Shown here: positions 8,073 to 16,825 of the stretch, one piece after another
Position numbering within the stretch: the stretch's first letter is position 1
Layout of the letters: the number at the start of each line of letters is the position of its first letter
Position numbers and translations under genes: made by a program
Assembly: GCF_049959315.1 (NCBI RefSeq)
Contig: NZ_CP188201.1
Length of the DNA: 64,000 bases
Direction: 5' to 3' (one strand)
DNA from: Serratia proteamaculans_D
GTDB taxonomy: Bacteria > Pseudomonadota > Gammaproteobacteria > Enterobacterales > Enterobacteriaceae
Notes under the pieces: generated by a model
The model's input: the letters and a program-made list of their open reading frames with translations, nothing else
What the model was told of the DNA's origin: nothing
The model's database searches: none

Positions 8073-10178
8073 ATGGCACGTACTACCCCCCTTGAACGCT
8101 ACCGCAATATCGGCATCTCGGCGCACATCGATGCCGGCAAAACCACCACCACCGAGCGGATTCTGTTTTACACCGGGGTCAGTCACAAGCTGGGCGAAGT
8201 CCACGACGGCGCCGCCACCATGGACTGGATGGCACAGGAGCAGGAACGTGGGATTACCATTACCTCGGCGGCAACCACCTGCTTCTGGAACGGCATGCAG
8301 CATAATTATCCGCAGCACCGCATCAATATTATCGACACCCCAGGGCACGTGGACTTCACCATTGAGGTCGAACGCTCGATGCGAGTGCTGGATGGCGCGG
8401 TAATGGTCTATGACTCGGTGGGCGGCGTACAGCCGCAATCGGAGACCGTCTGGCGTCAGGCCAATAAGTACAAGGTCCCCCGGCTGGCATTTGTCAATAA
8501 AATGGACCGAGTGGGTGCCGACTTCTTCCGCGTGCGCAAAATGATGATCGAACGGCTGAAAGCCAACCCGGTGCCGATCGTTATCCCGATTGGCGCCGAA
8601 GACCATTTCACCGGCGTGGTGGATTTGGTGCGCATGAAAGCCATCCTGTGGGACGAGGCAACGCAAGGTATGAGCTTCAGCTTTGAAGAGATCCCGGCCG
8701 AACTGCGCGACTCCGCGCAGGAATGGCGGGATAAAATGATCGAAGCCGCCGCCGAAGGCTCGGAAGAGCTGATGGACAAATACCTCAATCAGGTGCCGTT
8801 GAGCGAAGAAGAGATCGTCCGTGGTCTGCGTCTGCGCACCGTGGCCGGCGAAATTCAGCCAATGCTGTGCGGCTCGGCCTTCCGTAACAAGGGCGTGCAG
8901 CGCATGCTGGATGCGGTGATTGAACTGATGCCTTCGCCGCTTGATGTTCCACCAATGGAAGGCCATGACGAGCGAGACAATGTTGTCATTCGCCGGGCCG
9001 CCGACGACGAAAAATTCTCGGCGCTGGCGTTTAAGTTGATGACCGACCCCTTCGTCGGCCAACTGACCTTCGTGCGGGTCTATTCCGGCGTGCTGACCAA
9101 AGGCAGCAGCGTCTATAACCCGGTGAAAGACAAGAAAGAACGCATTGGCCGCATTGTACAAATGCACGCCAATGACCGTAAAGATGTCGAAGAACTGCAC
9201 GCCGGTGATATCGCCGCCTGCGTGGGGCTAAAAGACGTCACCACCGGTGACACGCTGTGTGATCCTAACGCCATTATCACGCTGGAAAAAATGGTGTTCC
9301 CTGAGCCGGTGATCGCCCAGGCGATTGAGCCTAAAACCAAGGCCGACCAGGAACGAATGGGGATTGCCCTGCAGCGTCTCTCTTCGGAAGATCCGTCGTT
9401 CCGCGTTCGCACAGACGAGGACTCCGGCCAGACCATTATTTACGGCATGGGCGAACTGCATCTGGAAATCATCGTCGACCGTATGCGGCGTGAGTTTGGC
9501 GTAGCAACCACCACCGGCAAACCGCAGGTGTCTTACCGCGAAACCATCCGCAAGCGCGTGACCGATGTGGAAGGCAAGTTCGTGCGCCAGTCAGGGGGTA
9601 AAGGCCAGTACGGCCACGTGGTGTTTACCGTGGAACCCAATGAACCTGGCAAGGGCTTCGAGTTTTTCGATGAGATCAAGGGCGGCGTGATCCCGGGTGA
9701 GTTTATCCCGGCGGTGAAAAAAGGCGTGCTGGAGGCGCTGAATACCGGCGTACTGGCCGGTTATCAGGTGGTGGATGTCAAGGTTCACCTGACCTTCGGC
9801 TCCTACCACGACGTCGACTCTTCGGAACAGGCTTTCCGCATGGCGGCGATCTTCGGCTTTAAAGAAGCCTGTCGCCAGGCCGACCCGGTTATCCTCGAGC
9901 CGATCATGTCGGTAGAAGTGGAAACACCCGAGGATTACGCCGGTAGCGTCATGGGCGACCTGTCATCGCGGCGCGGGCTGGTGCAAGGCATGGAGGACAT
10001 TCCTGGCGGCGGCGGTAAGGAGATCCACGCCAAGGTGCCGTTATCCGAGATGTTCGGTTATTCAACCACGCTGCGTTCCATGTCACAGGGACGCGCCACC
10101 TACACCATGGAGTTCAGCCACTACGCAGAGGCACCGCGCAACGTGGCCGAAGAGATCATTCATCAACGGAAATCTTGA
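8073..10178 (+). CDS. fusA2: Second elongation factor G (EF-G2), stand-alone
   Basis: The 701-residue product is a full-length EF-G: G1 AHIDAGKT (17-24), G2 RGITITSAAT, G3 DTPGH, G4 NKMD, G5 GSAF, then domains II-V including the domain IV segment KQSGG-like (RQSGGKGQYGH) and the C-terminal SEMFGYSTTLRS. All GTPase motifs are intact, so it should act in ribosome translocation or recycling. It is not in the str operon (rpsL-rpsG-fusA-tuf): its neighbours are iron transport and an exporter. Many positions differ from E. coli FusA as I recall it (for example YDSVGG for YCAVGG), so this is likely a paralogue beside the housekeeping copy. A weak hairpin (AGCCGC/GCGGCT) lies just before the ribosome site AAGG. 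The specific condition of use is unknown. Confidence 0.9.
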   Translation: MARTTPLERYRNIGISAHIDAGKTTTTERILFYTGVSHKLGEVHDGAATMDWMAQEQERGITITSAATTCFWNGMQHNYPQHRINIIDTPGHVDFTIEVERSMRVLDGAVMVYDSVGGVQPQSETVWRQANKYKVPRLAFVNKMDRVGADFFRVRKMMIERLKANPVPIVIPIGAEDHFTGVVDLVRMKAILWDEATQGMSFSFEEIPAELRDSAQEWRDKMIEAAAEGSEELMDKYLNQVPLSEEEIVRGLRLRTVAGEIQPMLCGSAFRNKGVQRMLDAVIELMPSPLDVPPMEGHDERDNVVIRRAADDEKFSALAFKLMTDPFVGQLTFVRVYSGVLTKGSSVYNPVKDKKERIGRIVQMHANDRKDVEELHAGDIAACVGLKDVTTGDTLCDPNAIITLEKMVFPEPVIAQAIEPKTKADQERMGIALQRLSSEDPSFRVRTDEDSGQTIIYGMGELHLEIIVDRMRREFGVATTTGKPQVSYRETIRKRVTDVEGKFVRQSGGKGQYGHVVFTVEPNEPGKGFEFFDEIKGGVIPGEFIPAVKKGVLEALNTGVLAGYQVVDVKVHLTFGSYHDVDSSEQAFRMAAIFGFKEACRQADPVILEPIMSVEVETPEDYAGSVMGDLSSRRGLVQGMEDIPGGGGKEIHAKVPLSEMFGYSTTLRSMSQGRATYTMEFSHYAEAPRNVAEEIIHQRKS

Positions 10179-10185
10179 GTTGACT

Positions 10186-10208
10186 GCCTGCCGCTGCCAG
10201 CGGCAGGC
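10186..10208. terminator. Convergent terminator hairpin between fusA2 and the DMT gene
   Basis: A perfect 10-bp stem (GCCTGCCGCT/AGCGGCAGGC) with a three-base loop lies between the fusA2 stop and the stop of the minus-strand transporter gene. On the plus strand it is followed by TTCACTCTTT. It probably serves both genes. Confidence 0.7.
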
Positions 10209-10209
10209 T

Positions 10210-11175
10210 TCACTCTTTGCTGGCCAGAGCCACCACCACCGGCTGCGGCTTGATCCGCATCGCATAAATCACGCCGATAATCAGACAGCTGATACCGCCC
10301 AGCGTCAACAGCGGTGGCCAGGCCTGACGCAGCATAAAGGTGTAAGCCAATCCGGCCAGTATTTCGAAGACGATCAGCGGCCCCACCAATACCGTCGGCA
10401 AGCGTTGACTGGCCTCATTCCAGCACAGGGCGCCAATCCACGAACACAGCATGCCAATGGTGATCATCAAGGGAATAAACACCTCCGGCCTTGGCCCAAA
10501 CGGCAGCGCAAACGTCGGCTGGGTTAAAGCCAATTGCCCGCAAACCAACAGATAGCCCACCAACGCCAGCGGTAAAGTGACCAGCCCTTGCGCGGTCGCC
10601 CAGGTGGCAGGCCTTTGGCTCGGATTGTTTCGCAGCCAGCGGGCATTGCGCAGCGGGAACCAGGTCCAGCAAGCCACCGCCAGCAATGCCAGCCCAAGCC
10701 CACTGATATAACGCCAGACATCCATCGGTGCCGTATTACCCTGCAACTCGGCAAGGTTAACCAACGCCAGTCCGCAGGCGATCAATACCAACGCCGGTGT
10801 CAGTTTACGCCACGAAAGTCGCCCGTCGTGCCGACTGTAAAACAGGTTGGCGGTCACCGAGATCACCACCGGCAGCGTCCCGATAATCATGGTGGAAATG
10901 GGCGCCCCGGTGCGCTGAATGGCGCTGGCCAAACACAGGTAATACAGCAGGTTACCGATCGCCGTCAGTTTCAGCGCCTCCAGCCAGTCGTTACGATGTA
11001 ACTTTTTCAGACGCTGACGATCGAGCCACGCCAGCGGCAAGGCAATCAGGCCAAAGGCCAGATAACGCCCGGTAGACTGTAACGCCGCCGGGTAGTCAGG
11101 GATCAATAAAGGGCCGACAAAAATCAGCCCCCACATCAGCCCGGCAGCCAGGGCAAATAACACGCCAAAAAACAT
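10210..11175 (-). CDS. DMT-superfamily exporter (EamA type)
   Basis: The 321-residue product has ten predicted helices arranged as two EamA repeats, typical of drug/metabolite transporters that export amino acids or metabolites. Recognisable points are the first helix FGVLFALAAGLMWGLIF and the helix with LASAIQRTGAPISTMIIGTLPV that opens the second part of the first repeat. ATG 11175 is chosen because GGAG lies six bases upstream and the first helix starts immediately; a 56-codon in-frame extension reads as non-transmembrane filler. The gene is 103 bases downstream of an AraC regulator on the same strand, which may control it. The substrate cannot be inferred. Confidence 0.8.
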   Translation of the reverse strand: MFFGVLFALAAGLMWGLIFVGPLLIPDYPAALQSTGRYLAFGLIALPLAWLDRQRLKKLHRNDWLEALKLTAIGNLLYYLCLASAIQRTGAPISTMIIGTLPVVISVTANLFYSRHDGRLSWRKLTPALVLIACGLALVNLAELQGNTAPMDVWRYISGLGLALLAVACWTWFPLRNARWLRNNPSQRPATWATAQGLVTLPLALVGYLLVCGQLALTQPTFALPFGPRPEVFIPLMITIGMLCSWIGALCWNEASQRLPTVLVGPLIVFEILAGLAYTFMLRQAWPPLLTLGGISCLIIGVIYAMRIKPQPVVVALASKE

Positions 11176-11278
11176 AGTGACTCCATCAACAACCAGGCGC
11201 AGCAGGCCACTCCCGGGAATAAAACCTGGGGCCAGCCTAACCCGCTGATGCGGGAAAATATTGTAGCAGATTGCTGTT

Positions 11279-12178
11279 TTAGCGGGTGGTAACCTGTTTT
11301 TGATAACGTACTGGCGTGACACCGTAACGATTAGCAAAGGCACGGGTCAAATGCGCCTGATCGGTTAACCCCGCCGCCGCCGCGACCTGTGCCGCAGGCA
11401 TTCCGCGCCCCAACATCTGCTTGGCTTGCGACAGGCGGATCGCCATCAGCATTTGCTGTGGGGAAACATGGTATTGGGCTTTGAACTTACGCAGAAAATG
11501 ATAAGGGCTGAGGGAAACCAGTGCCGCCAACTGATCCAGAGTAATAACGGTAGAGAAGTTATCCTGCAGGTAACTTTTGACGATATCAAAACGGTGCGCC
11601 GCTTCGGCCTTTAACGGGCGAGCCACTTGACTATGTGGGCGGAAGATATCGACCACCTGCGCCAGCAAATGATCAATAGTCAGCGGATCGCTGGCCTGCC
11701 ACAGCGCAGCCAGCGTGGCGGACAATTGCCGTGCCGCCTGCAAGTCCTGGCGCACCGCATCGGTGAACCAGAATCCCTGTTCACCAGACAGCAACTCCAG
11801 CGTGTCCGATTCCAGATAAAGCATGCGGTAGTTCCAGCCACCAGGGGTTTCGGCTTCACCGGTATGCAGCTCGTCCGGGTTCATCAGCACTAATGACCCC
11901 GGTGCAGCCCGATGCTGCGCGCCACGGTAGCGGAAACGCTCGGCACCAAAATCGACGGTACCGATAGCAAAAGCATTATGGGTGTGGGGTTCAAAGGCAT
12001 AGCGTTCTATATGGGCGTGATAAAGCTCTACGCCCGGCACCTGCACTAACTGCCGGAACTGCGCACTGTCTTTTTCAAAGGGAAACTGCTCTGGAACACC
12101 CTGCACCGTACCGCCCTGCTTCAATGCCGTTGGTGGCTGTATGATAGTCAAAGCGACGTGGTTTGAGTAGTGGCGCAC
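11279..12178 (-). CDS. AraC-family transcriptional regulator
   Basis: The product (up to 299 residues) has an N-terminal cupin-like ligand domain (HTHNAFAIGTVDFG, PGSLVLMNPDELHTGE) and a C-terminal pair of helix-turn-helix motifs (ITLDQLAALVSLSPYHFLRKFK; PAAQVAAAAGLTDQAHLTRAF) followed by the AraC tail YGVTPVRYQ. It most likely regulates the DMT exporter gene just downstream and itself. The start is unsure: the outermost GTG at 12178 lies inside a palindrome (GCGCAC/GTGCGC, 12173-12187) with no clear ribosome site, so translation could begin 15-25 codons later at TTG or GTG codons. Confidence 0.82.
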   Translation of the reverse strand: MRHYSNHVALTIIQPPTALKQGGTVQGVPEQFPFEKDSAQFRQLVQVPGVELYHAHIERYAFEPHTHNAFAIGTVDFGAERFRYRGAQHRAAPGSLVLMNPDELHTGEAETPGGWNYRMLYLESDTLELLSGEQGFWFTDAVRQDLQAARQLSATLAALWQASDPLTIDHLLAQVVDIFRPHSQVARPLKAEAAHRFDIVKSYLQDNFSTVITLDQLAALVSLSPYHFLRKFKAQYHVSPQQMLMAIRLSQAKQMLGRGMPAAQVAAAAGLTDQAHLTRAFANRYGVTPVRYQKQVTTR

Positions 12179-12319
12179 GCGGTGCGCTGGACGCTGCGGT
12201 TCATTGCGCGTAGGGTATTTTATCCGGTGTTCAATGCCTGCCAGCCAGCATCGACGCCTTGATTATCCCGCCGCAGAGTGGGAAACCTGTCTTTAACCCC
12301 CTGAAAGTAAGAGGCAACA

Positions 12320-13753
12320 ATGTATCCAGATACTCAACTCTATATCGACGGACAATGGCGCAACGCAGTCGCCGGTAAAACCACGCCGGTTACCAACCCC
12401 GCTACCGATGAGGTGATTGGCAGCGTGGCACACGCCACCACAGCCGACCTCGATCTGGCGCTGGCCGCAACCGAACGCGGTTTTAAAGTCTGGCGCGAAA
12501 CCTCCGCTTACCAGCGGGCCAATCTGATGCGTAAAGCCGCGGCACTGTTTCGTGAGCGTGCAGATAAAATTGCCGCAATCATGAGCCAGGAACAAGGCAA
12601 ACCTGTGGCGCAGGCCAAGGTCGAAATTCTTAACTCGGCGGACGTGATTGACTGGTTTGCCGGTGAAGCCAGCCGCACCTACGGCCAGATAATCCCGTCC
12701 CGCAGCCAGGACGTTCAGCAGCAAACCCTGAAGCTGCCGGTGGGGCCGGTTGCCGCGTTTACCCCGTGGAACTTCCCGATTAACCAGATCGTCCGCAAAC
12801 TGTCTGCCGCGTTGGCCGCAGGTTGCTCCATCATCATTAAAGGCCCGGAAGAAACCCCGGCGTCCCCTGCCGAACTGATCAGAGCCTTTGCCGACGCGGG
12901 TATTCCTGCCGGTGTGATCGCACTGGTTTACGGCACCCCGGCAGAAATCTCCGAGTACCTGATCCCGCATCCGACCATTCGCAAAATCTCTTTCACCGGT
13001 TCAACCCGCGTGGGCAAACATTTGGCGGCGCTGGCCGGGCAGCATATGAAAAAAGCCACCATGGAGTTGGGCGGCCATGCACCGGTGCTGATTTTTGACG
13101 ATGCCGATCTTGATGCGGCTGCCAAAGAATTGGCGCTGGCCAAGTTCCGTAATGCCGGCCAGGTGTGCATCGCCCCAACCCGCTTCCTGATCCAGCAAGG
13201 CGTTTATGAGGCCTTTGTCGAGAAGTTCACCGCTGCGGTGCGTGAAATCAAAATGGGCAATGGGCTGCAGGACGGCGTGACTATGGGGCCAATGGTGCTG
13301 CAACGCAGCGTGGACGCCATTGAGGCCTTCGTGAAGGATGCCATCGCCGAAGGTGCCAAAGCCACCACCGGCGGCAAGCGCGTGGCCGGCCCCGGCAACT
13401 TCTTCGAACCGACGGTATTGCGCGACGTGCCGCTGAGTGCGCGAGCGATGTCTGAAGAACCCTTTGGCCCGGTAGCCCTGCTGCGCCCGTTCGCCAGCTA
13501 CGAGGAAGCCATCGCCGAAGCCAATCGCCTGCCTTACGGTCTGGCGGCCTATGCCTACAGCCGCAGCATCGCTACGGTGACGGCGTTGGGGCGTGATGTG
13601 GAAAGCGGCATGCTCAGCATCAACCATATCGGTTTCGGCCTGCCGGAAACGCCGTTTGGCGGGGTTAAAGACTCCGGTCACGGTACCGAAGGCGGCAGCG
13701 AAGCGATTGAATCCTATCTGGAAACCCGCTTTGTCACCGTTGCCGGGCGTTAA
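12320..13753 (+). CDS. NAD(P)-dependent aldehyde dehydrogenase, succinate-semialdehyde type
   Basis: The 477-residue enzyme carries the aldehyde dehydrogenase landmarks: PWN (149-151), cofactor Lys174, the FTGSTRVG loop, general base Glu249 in MELGG and nucleophile Cys283 in GQVCIAPTR. The overall pattern (GNGLQDGVTMGPM, EEPFGPVALL, GVKDSGHGTEGG) matches the succinate-/2-oxoglutarate-semialdehyde dehydrogenase branch, so it probably oxidises a short semialdehyde to the acid. It stands alone, 140 bases from the divergent AraC gene, and ends at a strong terminator. No gabT or other 4-aminobutyrate gene is nearby, so the substrate is not settled by context. Confidence 0.82.
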   Translation: MYPDTQLYIDGQWRNAVAGKTTPVTNPATDEVIGSVAHATTADLDLALAATERGFKVWRETSAYQRANLMRKAAALFRERADKIAAIMSQEQGKPVAQAKVEILNSADVIDWFAGEASRTYGQIIPSRSQDVQQQTLKLPVGPVAAFTPWNFPINQIVRKLSAALAAGCSIIIKGPEETPASPAELIRAFADAGIPAGVIALVYGTPAEISEYLIPHPTIRKISFTGSTRVGKHLAALAGQHMKKATMELGGHAPVLIFDDADLDAAAKELALAKFRNAGQVCIAPTRFLIQQGVYEAFVEKFTAAVREIKMGNGLQDGVTMGPMVLQRSVDAIEAFVKDAIAEGAKATTGGKRVAGPGNFFEPTVLRDVPLSARAMSEEPFGPVALLRPFASYEEAIAEANRLPYGLAAYAYSRSIATVTALGRDVESGMLSINHIGFGLPETPFGGVKDSGHGTEGGSEAIESYLETRFVTVAGR

Positions 13754-13772
13754 TTAACATCGGTAATAACCT

Positions 13773-13803
13773 ATGCCCCGTTCCGCCGAACGGGGCATTT
13801 TTT
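13773..13803 (+). terminator. Strong intrinsic terminator after the aldehyde dehydrogenase gene
   Basis: An 11-bp perfect stem (arms 13773-13783 and 13788-13798) with a four-base loop is followed by six T. It lies between convergent genes. Confidence 0.9.
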
Positions 13804-13804
13804 A

Positions 13805-14713
13805 TCAGCCAACCTTTTCGAACAACAGCCGTGCCGCCGGAGTCAAACCCAGCATATGAATGCAGGCGTGCACCATGCCAGGTAGCCGCTCACAGCGTAC
13901 CGCGACCCCATCCTCCCGTAGCCGCTGAGCATAATGCTCGGCCTCATCGCGCAACGGATCGTACTCACAGCTCAGAATGGTCGCCGGTGGCAACTGCCGT
14001 AACGTCTCGGCATGCAGCGGTTCTGCGTAAGGGGCATGCCCCTGGACTCCGTCAGCCAGATACTGCCCCCAGCAAAACTCCATGACCTCCCTGGTCAGGA
14101 AGTGACCCTGCGCATAAGCCTGGTAGCTCGCCGTATCCATAGCGCGACTCAACGCCGGATACAGCAATAGCTGTTGTTCAATCTTTGGGCCATCCCGGTC
14201 GCGGGCCAACAACGCAACGGCGGTGGCCAGATTACCGCCTGCACTGTCACCCCCGACCGCGATCCGCGAGGCATCAATCCCCCACTCGTCGGCCAGATCA
14301 ACGACCCCGCACAGCGCCTGATAAACATCCTCCAACGGCCGTGGATAAGGGTGTTCCGGTGCCAGTCGGTAATCAACTGACAGGATCAGCCGCCCAGTAG
14401 CGTTCGCCAGTGCCTGACAAGGTTTGTCATACAGCGCCAGCGAACCCAGGCACCAGCCGCCGCCGTGGGCGTACAGCATCGCCGGCATAGGTTTCCCCAT
14501 TGCCACGCCCGCTGGCCAGTAAGCCCGAATGGCGATCTTATGCCCGTCGTCGGCGGTCACCCGCCCATCCCTGACGCCGCCACTGGCTTCGCTTTCGCCT
14601 TGCAATGCCAGCAGCCCGGCCTCTGCGGCTGCGCGCATCTCAAACAAGGAGGCCGGTGCTGCCGCCTCCGCCGTTTCCGCCAGAAAACGGGCAATCTGTG
14701 GGTCAAGCGGCAT
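13805..14713 (-). CDS. Alpha/beta hydrolase, hormone-sensitive-lipase-like esterase
   Basis: The 302-residue protein belongs to alpha/beta hydrolase fold-3 (HSL/family IV esterases): oxyanion-hole HGGGW, nucleophile elbow GDSAGGN, catalytic Asp in EYDPLRDEAE and His in GMVHACIH. It should hydrolyse short-chain or acetylated esters in the cytoplasm. ATG 14713 is chosen because it overlaps the end of the upstream hydrolase gene by 11 bases, indicating translational coupling; a longer in-frame opening has no family similarity. It is the last gene of the three-gene operon facing the TetR regulator. Confidence 0.85.
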   Translation of the reverse strand: MPLDPQIARFLAETAEAAAPASLFEMRAAAEAGLLALQGESEASGGVRDGRVTADDGHKIAIRAYWPAGVAMGKPMPAMLYAHGGGWCLGSLALYDKPCQALANATGRLILSVDYRLAPEHPYPRPLEDVYQALCGVVDLADEWGIDASRIAVGGDSAGGNLATAVALLARDRDGPKIEQQLLLYPALSRAMDTASYQAYAQGHFLTREVMEFCWGQYLADGVQGHAPYAEPLHAETLRQLPPATILSCEYDPLRDEAEHYAQRLREDGVAVRCERLPGMVHACIHMLGLTPAARLLFEKVG

Positions 14714-15599
14714 CAGCCAGGCTCCCTGACAAGAATGGCACCACCAGGGCGATAAACGCCTCAGGGCACTCTTCGGTGATGAAATGACCGCAACCAGCGA
14801 CAGTTTCGCCGCGCAGGTTAACGGCGTTGCCCTGCAACGTGACATAAGGCGCGTCGCCGGTGGCGTGCTCGGCACCAATGGTCATCACCGGCATGCTGAG
14901 CGGTGTCTCGGCCCGACGCTGGTTTTGCCGGATGGTTTCCGGAATGGCGCGATAATAATCAAACCCGGCCCGCAGGCTGCCGGGTGCCGAATAGGCGGTG
15001 ATGTAGGTTTCCGCCGCCACCCGATCGCGACGATAGGACCAGCGGTTAAAGATATAGCTGAGATACTCCCGCTCGCGGCCCAGCGTCAAGGCTTCAGGCA
15101 AATCCGCCAGTTGGTTGAACATGAAGTGCCACAGGAAAATGTTTTGATCTGCCGGCACAAAAATCGGTGGTGCGGGTGCCAATCCGGGGATCACCGCCTC
15201 CGTCAGTACCAGCCCCGTCACCGCCTGCGGGAAATCGCTCGCCATGGCATAACCCACCCACATGCCAATATCATGGCCGACCAGCTGATAGCGCGGATGC
15301 CCCAGTTGCAGCATGGTCTGGTGCAAGGTAGCTGCCACGCTGCCAGTGTCATAGCCGCCATTTGGCTTGTCCGAGTCGCCAATGCCCGGCGGATCTACCG
15401 CTATCGCCTTAAAGCCTGCCGCCGCCAGCGCCTGCATCACATGACGCCAGGTGTACCAGGTTTGCGGCCACCCCGGGATCAGCAGTACCGGCTGCCCTTC
15501 GCCCAGCGTAACGCAGTGAATTCGGTTGCCGTTTACCCGCGTATAGACGTGTTCGGGTTCAGGTCCATTCAACATGGATCCGTTATTTTGCAGTGTCAT
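14703..15599 (-). CDS. Alpha/beta hydrolase, epoxide hydrolase/dehalogenase-like
   Basis: This 298-residue hydrolase has HGxP-like IPGWPQT near the start and the nucleophile elbow VGHDIGMWV, where Asp rather than Ser follows GH. An Asp nucleophile places it with epoxide hydrolases and haloacetate dehalogenases. The catalytic His is in GCGHFITEE near the C-terminus and a lid domain lies between. It is cotranscribed with the esterase gene downstream (11-base overlap) and the isomerase-like gene 29 bases upstream. The three together suggest breakdown of a small ester- or epoxide-containing compound, but no substrate can be named. Confidence 0.82.
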   Translation of the reverse strand: MTLQNNGSMLNGPEPEHVYTRVNGNRIHCVTLGEGQPVLLIPGWPQTWYTWRHVMQALAAAGFKAIAVDPPGIGDSDKPNGGYDTGSVAATLHQTMLQLGHPRYQLVGHDIGMWVGYAMASDFPQAVTGLVLTEAVIPGLAPAPPIFVPADQNIFLWHFMFNQLADLPEALTLGREREYLSYIFNRWSYRRDRVAAETYITAYSAPGSLRAGFDYYRAIPETIRQNQRRAETPLSMPVMTIGAEHATGDAPYVTLQGNAVNLRGETVAGCGHFITEECPEAFIALVVPFLSGSLADAA

Positions 15600-15628
15600 C
15601 GGTGTTCTCCGTGGTGGAATAGCGTGGC

Positions 15629-16684
15629 TCAGCGCAGGCCAAGCAAGGTATTGATTTGCTGCTGGTCAACCGGCGCACCGGCAAAGTCATCAAACACCTT
15701 GTCGGTGACGTTGATGATGTGATCACGAATAAAGGCCGCACCTTCGCGGGCGCCATCTTGCGGATGTTTCAGGCAGCACTCCCACTCCAGCGTCGCCCAA
15801 CCGGCGTAACCATGCTGGGTCAGGCGCGAGAAAATGCCTTTGAAATCCACCTGGCCATCACCCAATGAGCGGAAACGCCCGGCACGATCGGCCCATGACT
15901 GATAGCCGCCGTAAATGCCCTGCCGTCCGGTCGGGTTGAACTCGGCGTCCTTGACGTGGAACATGCGAATGAAGTCCTTGTAAATATCGATGTAATCCAG
16001 ATAGTTCAGCTGCTGCAACACGAAGTGGCTCGGATCGAACAGGATCTGGCAGCGCGGATGAGCCCCAACGCGCTGATGGAACATTTCAAAGGTCACACCG
16101 TCGTGCAGATCTTCACTCGGGTGGATTTCATAACACAGATTCACCCCCTGCTCGTCACAGGCGTTAAGCACCGGTAGCCAGCGTTTGGCCAGTTCATCGA
16201 ACGCCGTTTCGATCAGCCCCGCCGGACGCTGCGGGAACGGGAACAAATACGGCCAGGCCAGGGAACCGGAGAAGGTGCCCATCTCACTGAGTCCCAGCCG
16301 CGCAGAGGCTTTGGCTGCCAACAGCAACTGTTGGTGCGCCCACTCACCGCGCGCCTGCGGGTTGCCATGCAGTTCCGCTGGCGCGAAGCTGTCGCACAAT
16401 GCGTCATAGGCCGGATGCACCGCCATCAACTGGCCAAAAATATGGGTAGTGAGTTCACTGACCACCAGGCCATGGTCTGCCAACATGCCGACCAGCTCGT
16501 CACAATAGGTCTGGCTTTCTGCGGCGGTGGCCAAATCAAACAGGCGGCTATCCCATGCCGGGATTTGCAAAGCTTTAAAGCCGGTTTGCGCCGCCCACTG
16601 GGCGATAGCCGGCAGGCTGTTAAAGGGGGCGGCATCGTCACTGAACTGTGCCAGATGCAGGCTTGGACCTTTCAAGGTTTTCAT
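15629..16684 (-). CDS. Sugar phosphate isomerase/epimerase family protein (TIM barrel)
   Basis: The 351-residue product is an AP-endonuclease-2/xylose-isomerase-like TIM barrel. Likely metal ligands appear in order: Glu in YEIHPSE, Asp in FDPSH, His in FHVKD and Glu in ATLEWEC. Family members isomerise or epimerise sugars or inositols, or cleave related substrates, with a divalent metal. It is the first gene of the minus-strand operon; its start codon at 16684 is ten bases from a palindromic TetR operator candidate. The combination with two alpha/beta hydrolases is unusual and I cannot name the pathway. Confidence 0.8.
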   Translation of the reverse strand: MKTLKGPSLHLAQFSDDAAPFNSLPAIAQWAAQTGFKALQIPAWDSRLFDLATAAESQTYCDELVGMLADHGLVVSELTTHIFGQLMAVHPAYDALCDSFAPAELHGNPQARGEWAHQQLLLAAKASARLGLSEMGTFSGSLAWPYLFPFPQRPAGLIETAFDELAKRWLPVLNACDEQGVNLCYEIHPSEDLHDGVTFEMFHQRVGAHPRCQILFDPSHFVLQQLNYLDYIDIYKDFIRMFHVKDAEFNPTGRQGIYGGYQSWADRAGRFRSLGDGQVDFKGIFSRLTQHGYAGWATLEWECCLKHPQDGAREGAAFIRDHIINVTDKVFDDFAGAPVDQQQINTLLGLR

Positions 16685-16693
16685 TCTAAACTC

Positions 16694-16721
16694 CTATTGG
16701 TTGTCGATTGACAAACAATAG
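16694..16721. promoter_or_regulatory. Palindromic operator for the divergent TetR regulator
   Basis: Two 12-base arms (CTATTGGTTGTC and GACAAACAATAG) flank GATT and match as an inverted repeat with one mismatch. The site lies directly before the first gene of the hydrolase operon and about 105 bases before tetR, so it is well placed for repression by the regulator. Confidence 0.65.
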
Positions 16722-16825
16722 GCTTAAATCAATTTCTCAGCAAGTGAATTTTAAAAAATCGTTGGTATTACAGTGGAATTAAGCGATCCTGTTGCGCAGA
16801 ACAACAGGTAATCAGGAGCAGAGGA

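Noticed and set aside
8067..9200. Long open frame (377 codons) on the minus strand opposite fusA2
   Set aside because: It mirrors the G/C-rich third positions of the EF-G gene, is rich in His/Phe/Arg and has no ribosome site or known domain; the plus-strand EF-G is certain.
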